A stretch of DNA of 64,000 nt from Eublepharis macularius (taxonomy: Eukaryota > Chordata > Lepidosauria > Squamata > Eublepharidae), in assembly GCF_028583425.1 (NCBI RefSeq), contig NC_072793.1, positions 97,201,689 to 97,265,688 on the forward strand, written 5' to 3'. A program made the position numbers and the translations under genes. Below the pieces are notes generated by a model. It was not told where the DNA came from. It saw only the letters and a program-made list of their open reading frames with translations, and did not search any database. Below are positions 50,901 through 57,759 of the stretch, in pieces; within the stretch, counting starts at the first letter, position 1; the number at the start of each line of letters is the position of its first letter.

Positions 50901-53900
50901 TGTGTACTGGGAGGATTGCACATAGTGCGTGGTTGGATCGAGGGGTCATTTTGTAGGAAAAAAGCTGCAGGAACACATTAGCACATGCCATGCCCTTGAC
51001 CAAGCCGAAATGGCCAGGATTCGGCTGCTGCCAGAGGGGGGAGTGTTCCCCCACCTGGCAGTAGCCTAAATGGCTGGGACAGGGTCAGTGCCGGGTGGAG
51101 AAGGCTTCCCCCACTTGGCACTGACCCAATCCTGATGGTTTTGGCCCCGATCCTGGCTGAAACGGGCCAAAAATGGCCGAAAATGGCTATTTTGGGCTGG
51201 AATTAGGGCCAAAATGGCCTAGACTGGGTCAGTGCCGGGTAGGGGAGCCTTCCCCCTCCCAGCACCAACCCAATCCGGATGGTTTTGGCCCTGATCCAAG
51301 CCGAAACGGGCCCAAAATTTTTTAAAGTCAGGTGGGCGAGGCCACCTGACTGTTTGGGGAACTACTGGAACAGTGTTCCAGTGCGTTCCCCCTCCAAATG
51401 AGCCCTGGTTGGATCACCGAATTGTAATGACTGAACTGGGCTATAGTGCAAGTGTCTTGTCATTGGAGCGGTGATTTTGTGCACTTCCTCTTTGTGCCAT
51501 GTGCGTTGCATCATTTAGCACCAGTACTTCTTTAGTACAAAATTTGGGACTAGGGATTAGAACTCAGTATCCTGTGAATCTCAGCATTTGTTTTAAAATA
51601 GCAAGCTTCTGCCTTTTCGCTGTAAACAGAATTGAACATGTGTGAAAGCGCTTGCTGAAATCTCAGCAGCCAGTAGGAGAGAGCTGAGTAGGATTTCTGC
51701 AGCATACAGAGGAAAGGGATGGGAGGATAGGGAGGAGCATCATTGCCTGCAATGGTTTCTTTACCTATCTCGTGAATAGCAGGAACAAAATAAGAAAATA
51801 TACAATTTGTTCAATTTAAATAATTTTATGTACAGAATTCCACTTTTCTTGGGGTAGCATTTTTTTCTCATGTAAAGTATAGACAAATTTGGAAACTTGG
51901 TCCTAGGTGGCGAGAGTGCTTCTGTGTGTTGCTCCTACACTCACTGGTTACTCCCTCTCCATAGGTGTTTACACCCTTGCTGCTCTGTGTGGGGGGCAAG
52001 GACCGAAGAGTATCTCCGTACCAAGCTGTGGAGTATTATCGTGTGTTGCAAGCCAGAGGGATTCCTGTGAGGTGGGTCTTGTATACCTTTTCTGCGGACT
52101 CAGATATGCAAAAGGCAATGCTTTATTTGAGCAGAGCTCCCTCCTCAGAGGCTGAGCCATTCTTTCTCTCAGAGTATACTGCAAAGAAGTATTCTGCTCT
52201 GATTTCCCCCCATCCTTTCCCCCCACATTTGGCCAAAACCTCATGGATGCTGAGCATTACATTTTGAGAGGAAGCGTCATTGCCTTTGCTGGTGCCATCC
52301 CTGTTATTTACTTCATTTATAGTCCACCTTTCTCCCCAGTGGAGACCCTTCTTCTCTTCTCCACTTCATTTTCACAACAACCACGAGGTAGGTTAGGCCG
52401 AGTGTGTGTGACTGGCCCAAGGTCACCCAGCAAGCTTCCTTGGCAAAGTGGAGATTCGAGCCTGGAGTTTCCCAGCTTCTAGTGTGACAGACTGATTCTC
52501 TGTTAAATCGGCAGTTGAGCATGGAATACATTTAACATTGTCCCTTACTTAAGGAAGCGGATATCCCTTCCTTAAGTTTTCAGCATACAAACAAGAAATA
52601 GGGACCAGCAGCAAGATGAACTGAAACTAGAGAAGAGAAAAGATAATTCTACAGCTTAAGCAAGGGGAAACATCCTTCCCCTGCTGCTCTTCCACTTCTT
52701 TTTCCTGTCCAGGGGATGAATATAGTAAAAGGGTCATGTTATGCCTCCCCTTGCTTGATTAAAGAGCCTGCTGAGTCTGTGCTTTTATTTTTAAAAACTT
52801 CCACCTTGACTGTAATATATATCATTTGTCAGAGCCAACCCCCTTGTCCTATTCTGAGGCCTTCAAAAGTTTCTGCAGGTTTGTTTGCATGCAGTTCAGT
52901 TTTCAGTATCCTATATAAAAAATATGGGAAAAGACAGGCAGACAGATTTCTAGTAGGTGCCTACGTAACTGGTTTGGATGAAGGAGGAGGGGAAAATATT
53001 ACTCCCTTGTTGCGCAGTGACCACAGATTGAAGTCTTATCCACCATGTTATTCAACCTCTATGTAAAGCCTTTAGGAGAAATCATTTGTAGTTTTGGAAT
53101 GGGATGCCATCAATATGCAGAAGAAACCCAGCTCTGTATCTCACTATCCAAATCCTCTGGTGATCCAGTAGAGGGCGAGGCCTTAAGCCATTGCCTGGCA
53201 GCTGTGGTCAAATTGTTGAAAGCAAAGAAGTTGAAATTGAACTCAGAGAAAACAGAAGTTTTGCTGGTTGGGAAGGCAGAGATCTTGAAGGACATTGTGC
53301 TCTCACTTTCATTGGGCTTCAGTTGACTCTTGCAGACTCATTTAAGATGTTATGCTGGATCCAGCATTGCTGCTAGAGAAGCTATTTAACACAGCTGCAA
53401 AAAGAGACTCCAGTTGGTGTAGAACGTTGCAGCTTGGTTATTATCAGGAGCTAAGTTGAGTTCAAGGTTTTGGCTTTCATATATAAAGCCCTTCATGGTC
53501 TTGGTCCCTTACATCTATGGAAGCACCTCTCTCCCTGTGCTCTGCCACAGCAGCTGTCCTCATCTAAACAGGGCCTTCTGCAGGTGCCAAGCTTCACACA
53601 GCAAAATCAACAATTGCCCATACACATGTATCCTCTACAGTGGCCTCCACCTTATGAAATTGCCTGCCCAAAGAAAGAGGTCAGGAAAACTCCTGCTCTC
53701 CAGGCTTTCAGATTACTGTGCAAAACTGATTTATTCAGGAGTGCTTTTTTACACTGGTAATAGGATGGTGCTGTAAAGAAATGGTTCAGAGAGATTCATT
53801 GGAAAGGGATAGGGACTATAGACTATAACACTGTGTACTGTATGTTGCTGTAAGTATGCTCCTAATTAATAGTTCTGCATGCAATTTGCTAAGAGCTTGA

Positions 53901-55187
53901 TTGCTTCTTTCTTTCTTCATTGTAAGAAAAAAGTGAAACATTTTTCATGTGTTTTTGTATTATCTAATTTTTTTTCAAATATCAAAATAACAAATCAAAA
54001 TAAAGTTCACCACCAGAGTCAATGTAAGGTTTACTTTCAGTGTGATATATGGGCTTCTTTATTTTTGCACAAATGTTGAATGCTTGACCAATTTCTCATG
54101 AAACCCCTGATGAAAGAACTCTGTTTGGGAAACACTGCCTTAACATGTTACAATCTTCAGGAAGGCATAAATTATGGTACTAAAAGCAATTGCTGAAAAG
54201 ATAAAATTAGTTCTTCCTCAATTCAACATACTGGTTTTACAAAAAAGAATTTAAAGCAAAGAAAGAAAGATTTAAAGAATATTTAGGGGATCAAAACCCC
54301 AAGTTCTGACCCAAGCTACTCAAAACTGTGTGCGTGTCATATGCTGTAAAGTCGCCTCCAACCTATGGCGACACTATGAATGAAAGATCTCCATATATAT
54401 ATGGGCAGAGTATAACAATCACAGAAAGAACATAATGGGTGTTTGGAGCTTGCTGGCTGGTGTGAGTATGAGAGAAAACAACACAATTAGCTTATATTTA
54501 GAAAGGAAATAAGAGTTCTTTATTGTAGGAACTCCATACTCTGATATGAAAGATTCTTATCTACCTATCTAGTCTAAGAATGGTTATGGATTGCAGAACA
54601 AGTCCTGCATCCATGATGCAAGATGGAGAGAAGACAAAGGGGGGAAGAGAAGGAAGTACTGAAATTAACAATCTACACATCAACAGATGTAGTTCAGGGC
54701 AGTAAGGAGTAAGCAGATGCCCTGACTTCTCTAATTTTCTGATTTCTGAAAACCTTCCCCCTCAATCCTTCATGAACATGTCCAATCCCTTCCTGACTTT
54801 CAGAGTGAGAACTGATGGCTTTGAGAATGGAATATTTATGAGAAATTTCCTCAAAAAGGAGAAGTTGGTCACTGGCCCAAGATATTTGCAAAGAAGGGGT
54901 GGAATTGAAGGGGAAACAGTCTGCATTCAAAGTGGTGGGGTGGGGAATAATAAATTCACAGATATGCTGTGGCAAAAATTCATTCTACCATAGCCCAGTA
55001 GAAATTATGAAAAATATTTTGCACTGTCTTTTGCAGGTTGTTGTGGTATCCAGAAGGGAATCATACCCTAAGTGGAGTTCAAACTGAAGCGGATTTCTTT
55101 ATGAACTGTGCACAGTGGATTATACAACATCTTTCTGTGGAAGCAGCTGCTGGAAATCTGCAAACATCTGAAAAAGCAGAGCTGTAA
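11813..55187 (+). CDS. Gene B: diverged APEH paralogue, complete (21 exons)
   Basis: Acylaminoacyl-peptide hydrolase-like serine peptidase. Exons: 11813-11942, 25107-25233, 25698-25785, 26439-26514, 28633-28772, 29692-29829, 30589-30680, 32302-32342, 32921-33042, 33525-33585, 33924-34018, 34910-34961, 36773-36861, 37470-37608, 38441-38527, 38819-38899, 49066-49154, 50132-50322, 50630-50732, 51965-52071, 55037-55187. They sum to 2,199 nt with no internal stop: 732 residues, all GT-AG. Residues 1 to ~430 are the N-terminal and beta-propeller part; the rest is the alpha/beta-hydrolase domain. The triad is S572 (GGSHGG), D660 (GGKDRRV) and H692 (GNHTL), each 15 less than human S587, D675, H707. 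Twelve of the 14 exons shared with gene A have identical lengths, apart from one codon in each of two internal exons and the last. It is clearly more diverged from mammalian APEH than gene A. Intact frame and triad argue for function; a changed substrate range is inference. Confidence 0.9.
11943..14228. other. Gene B intron 1, first part
   Basis: Mostly unrecognised sequence. A Penelope-type terminal fragment lies at about 13740-13860 and is listed separately. No exon with APEH similarity was found. Confidence 0.5.
13740..13860. repeat. Penelope-like element terminal fragment
   Basis: The stretch GAATCCAGTAGAACCTTAAG, AACTAACAAGATTTTC, GTATAAGCTTTCAAGAGTC matches the terminus of the Penelope-like element at 61995-62110 with moderate divergence. 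A solo terminus left by 5' truncation is the simplest reading. Confidence 0.55.
14229..16860 (+). repeat. Long dispersed repeat R, copy 1 (DNA transposon-like)
   Basis: The first ~1.2 kb (14229-15425) is homologous to the reverse complement of 21089-22212. Shared blocks include GGGAGAGAACTAAGGC, CATAGGATGG.AACTACCA, TTTGCACTCGCTCAAGGGAAG and GGTAAGAAGGAG. The rest, to about 16860, is GC-rich and may be the remainder of the same element: its right edge (TAGGATTAGGCTGATAG) is a weak inverted match to the left edge (TGACTGTGCAATCCTAA). An AATAAA lies near 15768. No transposase frame is recognisable, so the class is uncertain. Confidence 0.5.
16862..19390 (-). mobile_element. Decayed L1-clade LINE, 3' half of ORF2
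   Basis: Minus-strand fragments in correct order resemble L1-type reverse transcriptase: a [19 protein letters not shown] segment (19114-19377), the catalytic [12 protein letters not shown] motif (18436-18738), then C-terminal fragments at 17974-18288 and 17015-17308. Several frameshifts and stops separate them. The 3' end is an A-rich tail, seen as T-rich sequence at 16862-16880. The 5' side is lost where a Penelope-like element begins near 19390. Confidence 0.8.
19743..19869. repeat. Inverted repeat arm, left
   Basis: This ~127-bp arm is the near-identical reverse complement of 20962-21088, with shared blocks TGTGACAGATTAAACGCA (or its variant) and TTGCTGCTCCTAAGGAAGGC. It belongs to the Penelope-like element at 19391-21088. 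Confidence 0.85.
20962..21088. repeat. Inverted repeat arm, right
   Basis: Reverse-complement partner of 19743-19869. It directly abuts repeat R copy 2, marking an insertion or rearrangement boundary at about 21088. Confidence 0.85.
21089..22212 (-). repeat. Long dispersed repeat R, copy 2 (inverted)
   Basis: Reverse complement of 14229-15425, with dispersed substitutions and small indels. The side next to the Penelope-like element is cut; the other edge (CTAAGG then GTTGAGCTGC) matches the left edge of copy 1. No coding sequence is visible. Confidence 0.75.
22216..22577 (-). repeat. Possible L1 5' end fragment
   Basis: The right edge, read on the minus strand, begins with a GC-rich GGCGTGGCGTTGGAGCCGGA and ATGGACGCCAAC stretch, which resembles a LINE 5' start, then becomes A-rich. 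It has the same orientation as the decayed L1-like element at 16862-19390 and could be its separated 5' end. This is inference. Confidence 0.3.
22895..23905. repeat. Penelope-like terminus split by a TIR element
   Basis: 22895-22984 ends in GTTAGTCTGTTGTAGCAAA and 23861-23905 continues AAAATAAAAGAAAATTCAAG, CAGTACCTTAAAAATTAAC. Joined, they match the Penelope-like terminus at about 62005-62070. The 876-bp element between them is listed separately. Confidence 0.7.
22985..23860. mobile_element. Non-autonomous TIR DNA transposon, 3-bp target duplication
   Basis: Ends are perfect over 15 bp: GGTCGAATCCACATT at the left and its complement at the right (to 23860). Both sides carry AAA, and removing one AAA restores the Penelope-like terminus as seen elsewhere in the window. 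A 3-bp duplication fits PIF/Harbinger-like transposons, although AAA is not their usual TWA. No transposase is encoded. Confidence 0.75.
23906..25106. other. Gene B intron 1, last part, nothing recognised
   Basis: No gene or repeat family recognised. A short phrase CATAGTACCTG is repeated at about 24803 and 24878, too short to interpret. It ends in the exon 2 acceptor at 25106. Confidence 0.45.
25786..26438. other. Gene B intron 3, nothing recognised
   Basis: No repeat or exon recognised between the [10 protein letters not shown] exon and the [10 protein letters not shown] exon. Confidence 0.45.
26515..27178. other. Gene B intron 4, first part, nothing recognised
   Basis: No recognised repeat or coding sequence upstream of the 5S-SINE at 27179. 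Confidence 0.45.
27179..27392 (-). repeat. 5S-rRNA-derived SINE
   Basis: Same family and orientation as 2499-2710: GGTCTCCAATTACTAACCAAG and CCCTGCTCAGCTTCTGAGC are antisense to 5S rRNA, joined to the body ending in GAGGTGGTTTGCCATTGCCTG. Confidence 0.75.
27393..28632. other. Gene B intron 4, second part, nothing recognised
   Basis: No repeat or exon recognised. It ends in the acceptor for the exon encoding the [20 protein letters not shown] block. Confidence 0.45.
29070..29262 (+). repeat. 5S-rRNA-derived SINE
   Basis: Plus-oriented copy: GGTTAGTTGGATGGGAGACC matches the 5S rRNA internal region, followed by the SINE body with GTTGCTATAAGTCAGCTGTG. The 5' boundary is not clear. Confidence 0.65.
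30682..30906 (-). repeat. tRNA-headed SINE, second family
   Basis: Reverse copy of a widespread family: TTTATACCCCACCTTTCTCC at the tail, CCCAAGGTCA in the body, then the antisense tRNA-like head (TTTGAACCCAGGTCTCC, TAACCATTACACCA). It starts immediately after the splice donor of gene B exon 7. Confidence 0.7.
31120..31200. repeat. Possible Penelope-like terminal fragment
   Basis: CTTTTTATTAGGACCAACCA and TTTTATCAGGTTTCATCAG resemble termini of Penelope-type repeats in reptiles. Short and degenerate. Confidence 0.3.
31740..31922 (-). repeat. tRNA-headed SINE, second family
   Basis: Shorter reverse copy of the family at 30682-30906: CTTCATTTATCTTCCACCTT tail, GTTCCAAGGCAGAGCAGGGA body and TACCACTACACCATGCTGGC head. 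Confidence 0.65.
33210..33330. repeat. Penelope-like element terminal fragment
   Basis: GTTGGTCTGCAGTAGCACAG, CATCTTAGAGACCAACAAG and GTAAGCTTTTGAGTCAGAAC correspond to the Penelope-like terminus at 62000-62110. It lies between exons 9 and 10 of gene B. Confidence 0.6.
34218..34452 (-). repeat. tRNA-headed SINE, second family
   Basis: Reverse copy with ATTTCATCCCCACCACAAACC, GACCAAAGGTCACCC and the head-like TTCAAACCTGGGTCTCC, ending TTGCACCACATGGGC. Confidence 0.65.
34962..35914. other. Gene B intron 12, first part, nothing recognised
   Basis: No gene or recognisable repeat. Confidence 0.4.
35915..36116. mobile_element. MITE-like repeat with inverted ends
   Basis: The left end TTGCCAATTCTAGGTTGGGA and the right end, whose complement begins TTGCCAACCTCCAGGT, form imperfect terminal inverted repeats around ~200 bp. 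The interior includes GCCATTTTCTCCAGGGGAAC and a G run. It looks like a widespread reptile MITE; no target duplication is clear. Confidence 0.55.
36117..36772. other. Gene B intron 12, second part, nothing recognised
   Basis: No repeat or coding sequence recognised before the exon at 36773. Confidence 0.4.
37228..37414. mobile_element. Palindromic MITE with 3-bp target duplication
   Basis: The two halves are near-perfect inverted copies: CACTTGAATGGCAGGTGAAC, AGACTCACATGTATTCCT and their complements flank a short centre near 37310. The element begins GGGCCAAGCTAGAA and ends in the complement of GAGCCAAGCTAGAA. TGA flanks both sides (37225-37227 and 37415-37417). The single-stranded form would make a ~75-bp stem. 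Confidence 0.75.
37609..38440. other. Gene B intron 14, nothing recognised
   Basis: No repeat recognised. It ends in a tandem acceptor CAGCAG at 38438-38443. Confidence 0.45.
38441..38899 (+). CDS. Gene B exons 15-16 with the HGGPH motif
   Basis: Exons 38441-38527 and 38819-38899 join at a split codon within HGGPHAVF, the oxyanion-region motif. Exon 15 has the same tandem CAGCAG acceptor as its counterpart in gene A; the second AG would remove one codon. The segment after the motif ([18 protein letters not shown]) is changed relative to gene A ([18 protein letters not shown]). Confidence 0.88.
38900..40324. other. Gene B intron 16 before the nested insertion
   Basis: No recognised gene. 39090-40040 has features of an unidentified repeat (ACTTTTATTAAACACAAG at its left) but no ends could be paired. 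Short (AC)n at about 39160 and (GA)n at about 39268. Confidence 0.4.
40325..40332. repeat. hAT target-site duplication, left
   Basis: ATTATCAT, identical to 48174-48181. Confidence 0.88.
40426..40442. repeat. L1 target-site duplication, left (L1 3' side)
   Basis: TCATGAAACAATTTGTT, 17 bp, identical to 47251-47267. It is followed by the T-rich complement of the L1 tail. Confidence 0.9.
41167..45559 (-). pseudogene. L1 ORF2 (endonuclease and reverse transcriptase), broken
   Basis: N-terminal APE-type endonuclease, 45559-44597, with SWNVNGL, QETHI, AGDFNG and GSDHNPI motifs. A TAG at 44596-44594 interrupts the frame, which then continues (44593-43755) through [25 protein letters not shown] and VDAEKAFDN. 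An inserted L2 fragment (43120-43757) separates this from 43107-41167, which has [10 protein letters not shown], the catalytic FADD at about 42846-42835, and a C-terminal cysteine cluster ([18 protein letters not shown]). The stop and the insertion disable the protein. Confidence 0.9.
43120..43757 (+). mobile_element. L2-type LINE 3' fragment inside the L1
   Basis: Opposite to the L1, it encodes the C-terminal end of an L2-type reverse transcriptase: [41 protein letters not shown] and APAWWNALS, ending FRQAFGD and a stop at about 43564. It then has an untranslated tail ending GGCGGTGTATAAATTGAATA followed by (AAAT)n. The frame is undamaged, so the insertion is recent. The left junction lies in CCCAGTC near 43110-43120 and is known only to within ~10 bp. 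Confidence 0.85.
45556..46332 (-). CDS. L1 ORF1 protein (RNA-binding, intact)
   Basis: 258-residue ORF1p-like protein, the RNA chaperone that packages L1 RNA. The N-terminal ~100 residues are rich in heptad-like Lys/Glu/Leu and look like a coiled coil for trimerisation. Residues ~115-258 contain the RRM and C-terminal domain ([33 protein letters not shown]). The stop overlaps the ORF2 start as ATGA on the minus strand (45559-45556). Confidence 0.88.
   Translation of the reverse strand: MSKKEWQSAIENLDKKLLEVIKELKDMKLELIKEVKQTVKTELSEVKKGMEIIQNELQGTQQRVKVVEGAVENLADTQQTEMRLMRGRMAVAESKHMEKQLRFRGLPEVEGKTAQEQMTEVLAEYLGKEEEEVVAILDVVYRVNSRIATQRKLPRDMIVQFTTRNMKEKIVTKQFQDPLEIDGKTIIIMKELPRSVLLDRKKYKALIQILKDMKIRYRWELPEGVSFEFGGAKKRIRSEREMERFLRDNEKDLPATRL
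47251..47267. repeat. L1 target-site duplication, right (L1 5' side)
   Basis: TCATGAAACAATTTGTT, identical to 40426-40442. It marks the exact 5' junction of the L1. Confidence 0.9.
48174..48181. repeat. hAT target-site duplication, right
   Basis: ATTATCAT, identical to 40325-40332. Confidence 0.88.
48182..49065. other. Gene B intron 16 after the nested insertion
   Basis: No gene or repeat recognised. It ends in the acceptor AACAG at 49061-49065. Confidence 0.45.
49066..49154 (+). CDS. Gene B exon 17 (NYRG oxyanion-region exon)
   Basis: Encodes [19 protein letters not shown] and VQDVEDTQ, the 89-nt counterpart of gene A 6225-6313. The NYRGS.GFG core is kept; the following loop differs from gene A. 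Confidence 0.92.
49700..49942 (+). repeat. tRNA-headed SINE with L2-like tail
   Basis: Same family as 7532-7783: GCCAGCTGGGTGACCTGGGG, CACCTCACAGGGTGATTGTTG and GCGATATATAAATCTG, ending in (TTG)9. The head is 5'-truncated. Confidence 0.75.
50132..50322 (+). CDS. Gene B exon 18 with catalytic serine S572
   Basis: 191-nt exon encoding the nucleophile elbow LLGGSHGGF; the Ser codon is 50198-50200 (residue 572). Residues after it differ from gene [12 protein letters not shown] against [11 protein letters not shown]. The exon ends in TSDIPDW, whose Trp codon is split by the intron, as in gene A. Confidence 0.95.
50630..50732 (+). CDS. Gene B exon 19, divergent hydrolase segment
   Basis: Encodes [20 protein letters not shown], where gene A and mammalian APEH have a WC[LV][AV]EAG[LF]P block. 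The Cys after Trp is replaced by Arg and the Glu-Ala pair is lost. Length (103 nt) and phase are kept. Confidence 0.9.
50940..51407. mobile_element. hAT-type MITE, 8-bp target duplication
   Basis: The left end (GAGGGGTCATTT) and the complement of the right end (CAGGGCTCATTT) are imperfect inverted repeats. GTTGGATC flanks both sides (50932-50939, 51408-51415). The interior holds two diverged copies of a block (GGGTCAGTGCCGGGT... GATGGTTTTGGCC) with internal palindromic GTCAGTGCC/GGCACTGAC arms. No transposase frame. Confidence 0.75.
51965..52071 (+). CDS. Gene B exon 20 with catalytic aspartate D660
   Basis: Encodes [20 protein letters not shown]; the Asp of KDRRV is residue 660. Same length and phase as gene A 7310-7416. 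Confidence 0.92.
52300..52500 (-). repeat. tRNA-headed SINE, second family
   Basis: Reverse copy with CTTCATTTATAGTCCACCTT, GGCCCAAGGTCACCCAGCAAG and the head-like GATTCGAGCCTGGAG. Confidence 0.7.
52970..53760 (+). mobile_element. Decayed L2-type LINE 3' fragment
   Basis: Two collinear coding remnants. 53030-53300 has [24 protein letters not shown] (from the catalytic YADDTQL) and [14 protein letters not shown]. 53460-53750 has [19 protein letters not shown] and a C-terminal [12 protein letters not shown], the same domain as in 43120-43757. The catalytic DD is changed to EE and several frameshifts are present, so it is an old dead copy. Confidence 0.8.
54330..54395. repeat. Small fragment of a 5S-SINE body
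   Basis: GCTGTAAAGTCGCCTCCAAC and TATGGCGACACTATGAATGA resemble the 3' body of the 5S-derived SINE family. Only ~65 bp is recognisable. Confidence 0.35.
54396..55036. other. Gene B last intron, final part, nothing recognised
   Basis: No recognised repeat or exon before the acceptor at 55036. Confidence 0.4.
55037..55187 (+). CDS. Gene B exon 21 with catalytic histidine H692 and stop
   Basis: Encodes [13 protein letters not shown] (His is residue 692), then the terminal helix [13 protein letters not shown] and a tail of ~17 residues ([17 protein letters not shown]) before TAA at 55185-55187. Gene A ends just after the same helix, so the tail is specific to gene B here. Confidence 0.92.
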
Positions 55188-55870
55188 ATTCTACTTTGAG
55201 AAAAAATATCTGGACTGTAGGACTCTATATCCAGCTGTATGAGGATCACTGGCTAGGGCTACCAGTCCCAACAGATGCAGCATACAGTCATGTTCCTGGC
55301 CTTTAAACACCATGCTGTACATCTGGTAATTTTATGATGCAAGTTCTTTTGAAGAAATCTTCAGCAAACTGAACCTACTCAAATTACTTTCTTGAGGTAA
55401 AGCTGACTCTTAAAGAACTGCAGGACTGTAACTTACATTTCTGCCATAGAACTCTGCTGGGCCTTGTTTCCAGCTAAGGGGATTTAAATAGTGGTGGTGG
55501 TGGTGGTGGTGGTGGTGGTGGTGGTGTGTTGATTTTTCAAAAAGCTATCAATATTGTAAGAAAATAGCCATGGGGGTGTACCATTGATGTCTTTTCTCAA
55601 CACAAATATACCAGCAAGACTCCAATTTTATTGCTGAATGATTTATTGCTGTGGACCTATTGTATGAGCAGCCCTAACAAGGTAACTGAAGCAGTTGCCA
55701 TTAGTCCTAAGTACCCTAGTAAATGTTTGCTGCTTGTTTGATCTTTCCTGTCCCCTAGAACATCACTGCCTATTGCCTCCTGCAGACATAGACAAACATG
55801 TCAAAAATATTCTTCAGAGATATTCATTCTTATTACAGATTCAATAAAGATTGACTACATTTCTCCCTTA
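55188..55870 (+). terminator. Gene B 3' UTR with AATAAA polyadenylation signal
   Basis: A canonical AATAAA lies at 55843-55848, giving a 3' UTR of about 0.68 kb. The UTR includes a (GTG)n run at 55491-55526. Confidence 0.65.
55491..55526. repeat. (GTG)n microsatellite in the 3' UTR
   Basis: About 12 uninterrupted GTG/GGT repeats inside the predicted gene B 3' UTR. Confidence 0.95.
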
Positions 55871-56625
55871 ATCCTTTCCCCCTTAATTTTATTTTTAAAA
55901 TGTACAGCGGTCTTCAGTGCTTATTCTAAGTATCCTTCTCCAGAGATCCCCACATGAAACAGCTGTACCCACAATGTTGCAGATGAGGATCACACTATCA
56001 AATAGATGATTAACAGTGTCAGAGCTGATAATGTTGACTACCTTTTGGAGGGAAGGAGCAATAGCGAAATAGATTGTTGGCATTTAGCTAAAATGAATAT
56101 ATGTAATCAGTGACTCACAGAGCTGACCAATCATTCTGTTTCCCTAAAACAAGGGCTGCTTCCAGACATCCTTAATGGGATGGCCTGCCAACAGAACTCT
56201 GGCGGGTTATCTCACTCATTGCATACATCATCATTTCCCATGCACAAGCAGGTCATGATGAACCCGGTTTTTAAGAGTTTTTTGTGAGACCTGTTTTGGT
56301 CCATGTTTATTTTTGATGCAGGTTTTCCACGTGATCAATGCATGTGGAGGCTTTTTTGCACATCAGAAGAGCCCTCCCACAAATCTCCAACCCCTCCTCT
56401 TGCCATTACCTCTCCTTTAAACTTCACGCATGCATCTGGCTCGCATGCACAATCGTACAATTCCCCCCCCCTTTAAAAACTTTTTTTAATGGTCCTTGCG
56501 TTATTACAATATCTACGTATACAAAGGGGATCATACTGCAGTGCTTGCTTGGATCACTCAGCAATCAGACCATCAGTTTAGGAACAACACTGAGAATGGA
56601 ATGCCATTTCTGATTTTATTTTAAA
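55871..56625. other. Intergenic, nothing recognised
   Basis: No gene or repeat family recognised downstream of gene B. Confidence 0.4.
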
Positions 56626-57003
56626 CTAGCAATAAGGCCTATTATTTGGGAAAATACAATGGGCCCTAGCAGCGCTCCCCACAGCATCTGTCGAGGGGGT
56701 GAGCGGGGAAGAGATTGGGGAATCCCTCCTCCTTCTCCGGTCTCTTGGCCACCACTCAGCTTGTGCACGGCCCTTCCAAGGCCCTGTGGAGGCAGTGGGG
56801 AGCCCCGCCCCCCAGGCCACTGCAGGTCCTTGGGAGGGCCTTGCCATCGCATTCAGCCTTTCCAGGCCTCTGGAAGCCCTGAGGAGGCAGCACGGAGGCA
56901 AACTGTTTTGCCCCCCAACTTGCTTCTTATCCCTGTGTACTGCGCCTGCATAGGGATAAGGAGTGAGTGGTTGGAAACACCATTTGACTTTTATATAGTA
57001 GGA
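56626..57003 (-). mobile_element. Short Helitron-like non-autonomous element
   Basis: On the minus strand it starts TCCTACTATATAAAAG (ending at 57003) after a host A. It ends in CTAG before a host T, with a palindrome AATAGGCCTTATT just inside the end. Both ends match the 8676-9938 element. The ~300-bp GC-rich interior has two related blocks (around GGAGGCAG) and no coding evidence. Confidence 0.6.
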
Positions 57004-57750
57004 TATGGAATTGTTCAATTGCGCTACTCTACTGTTCGCATATTTATGAAACACTTTTGCATTTAAAGCTTTGAGTGGGAAATCAACAGTAGGGAATGGA
57101 ATACTATGCATGCCGTTTCTACAGAAGCTGAAGGACTGGACAATGGTATAACGCAATCCTGCATCCTCTCCAAAAAAAAGAAAAAGTTGGGCGAGAATGC
57201 GGCAACATCATGTGTGGCAAGGCAGAAATAAAGAACGTGTTTTCTGTATTGTTTGCGACAAACACCCACAAAACACACATGAGGATGATATATGTGGAAG
57301 GTGAGTTCTCGAAGCAGATTGGGAAGACACAGCTTTGGGACAGGGAAAACCTAAAAAATTGGAACATGTGCAAGCAGCCAAGATGTGATAATCTCCTGAC
57401 ATCAGCATTGTCTAAATTTTTTTGTCTCTGAGACATCACTCAGATTTTTTATTTGATGCTAGTTAAAGAGAAATTTCTACTCTCAAACTTCAGTATGAGG
57501 ATGACTCCATATTATGGTAATTCTTTACTTCAACAAACACTGAATTGTGGGGTGCGAACTGCTTCTGTGACATCTGTGATTTTGATGCACCCATTAAAAT
57601 CTCATGCTACAATGGTAGCAGAACTCTGAAATATTTTTAACGTTAGGATCTAAAACCATGAAGTTTCATGGGGCTCTCTTGAAATTTGTTTCCATGTAAT
57701 TGGCAATGGCAGTAGTTTATGGAGAAGAGTGTTTACTGTAGAATACAACA
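57004..57750. other. Intergenic, nothing recognised
   Basis: No recognisable gene or repeat between the Helitron-like element and the BovB fragment. Confidence 0.4.
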
Positions 57751-57759
57751 AAGAGAACA

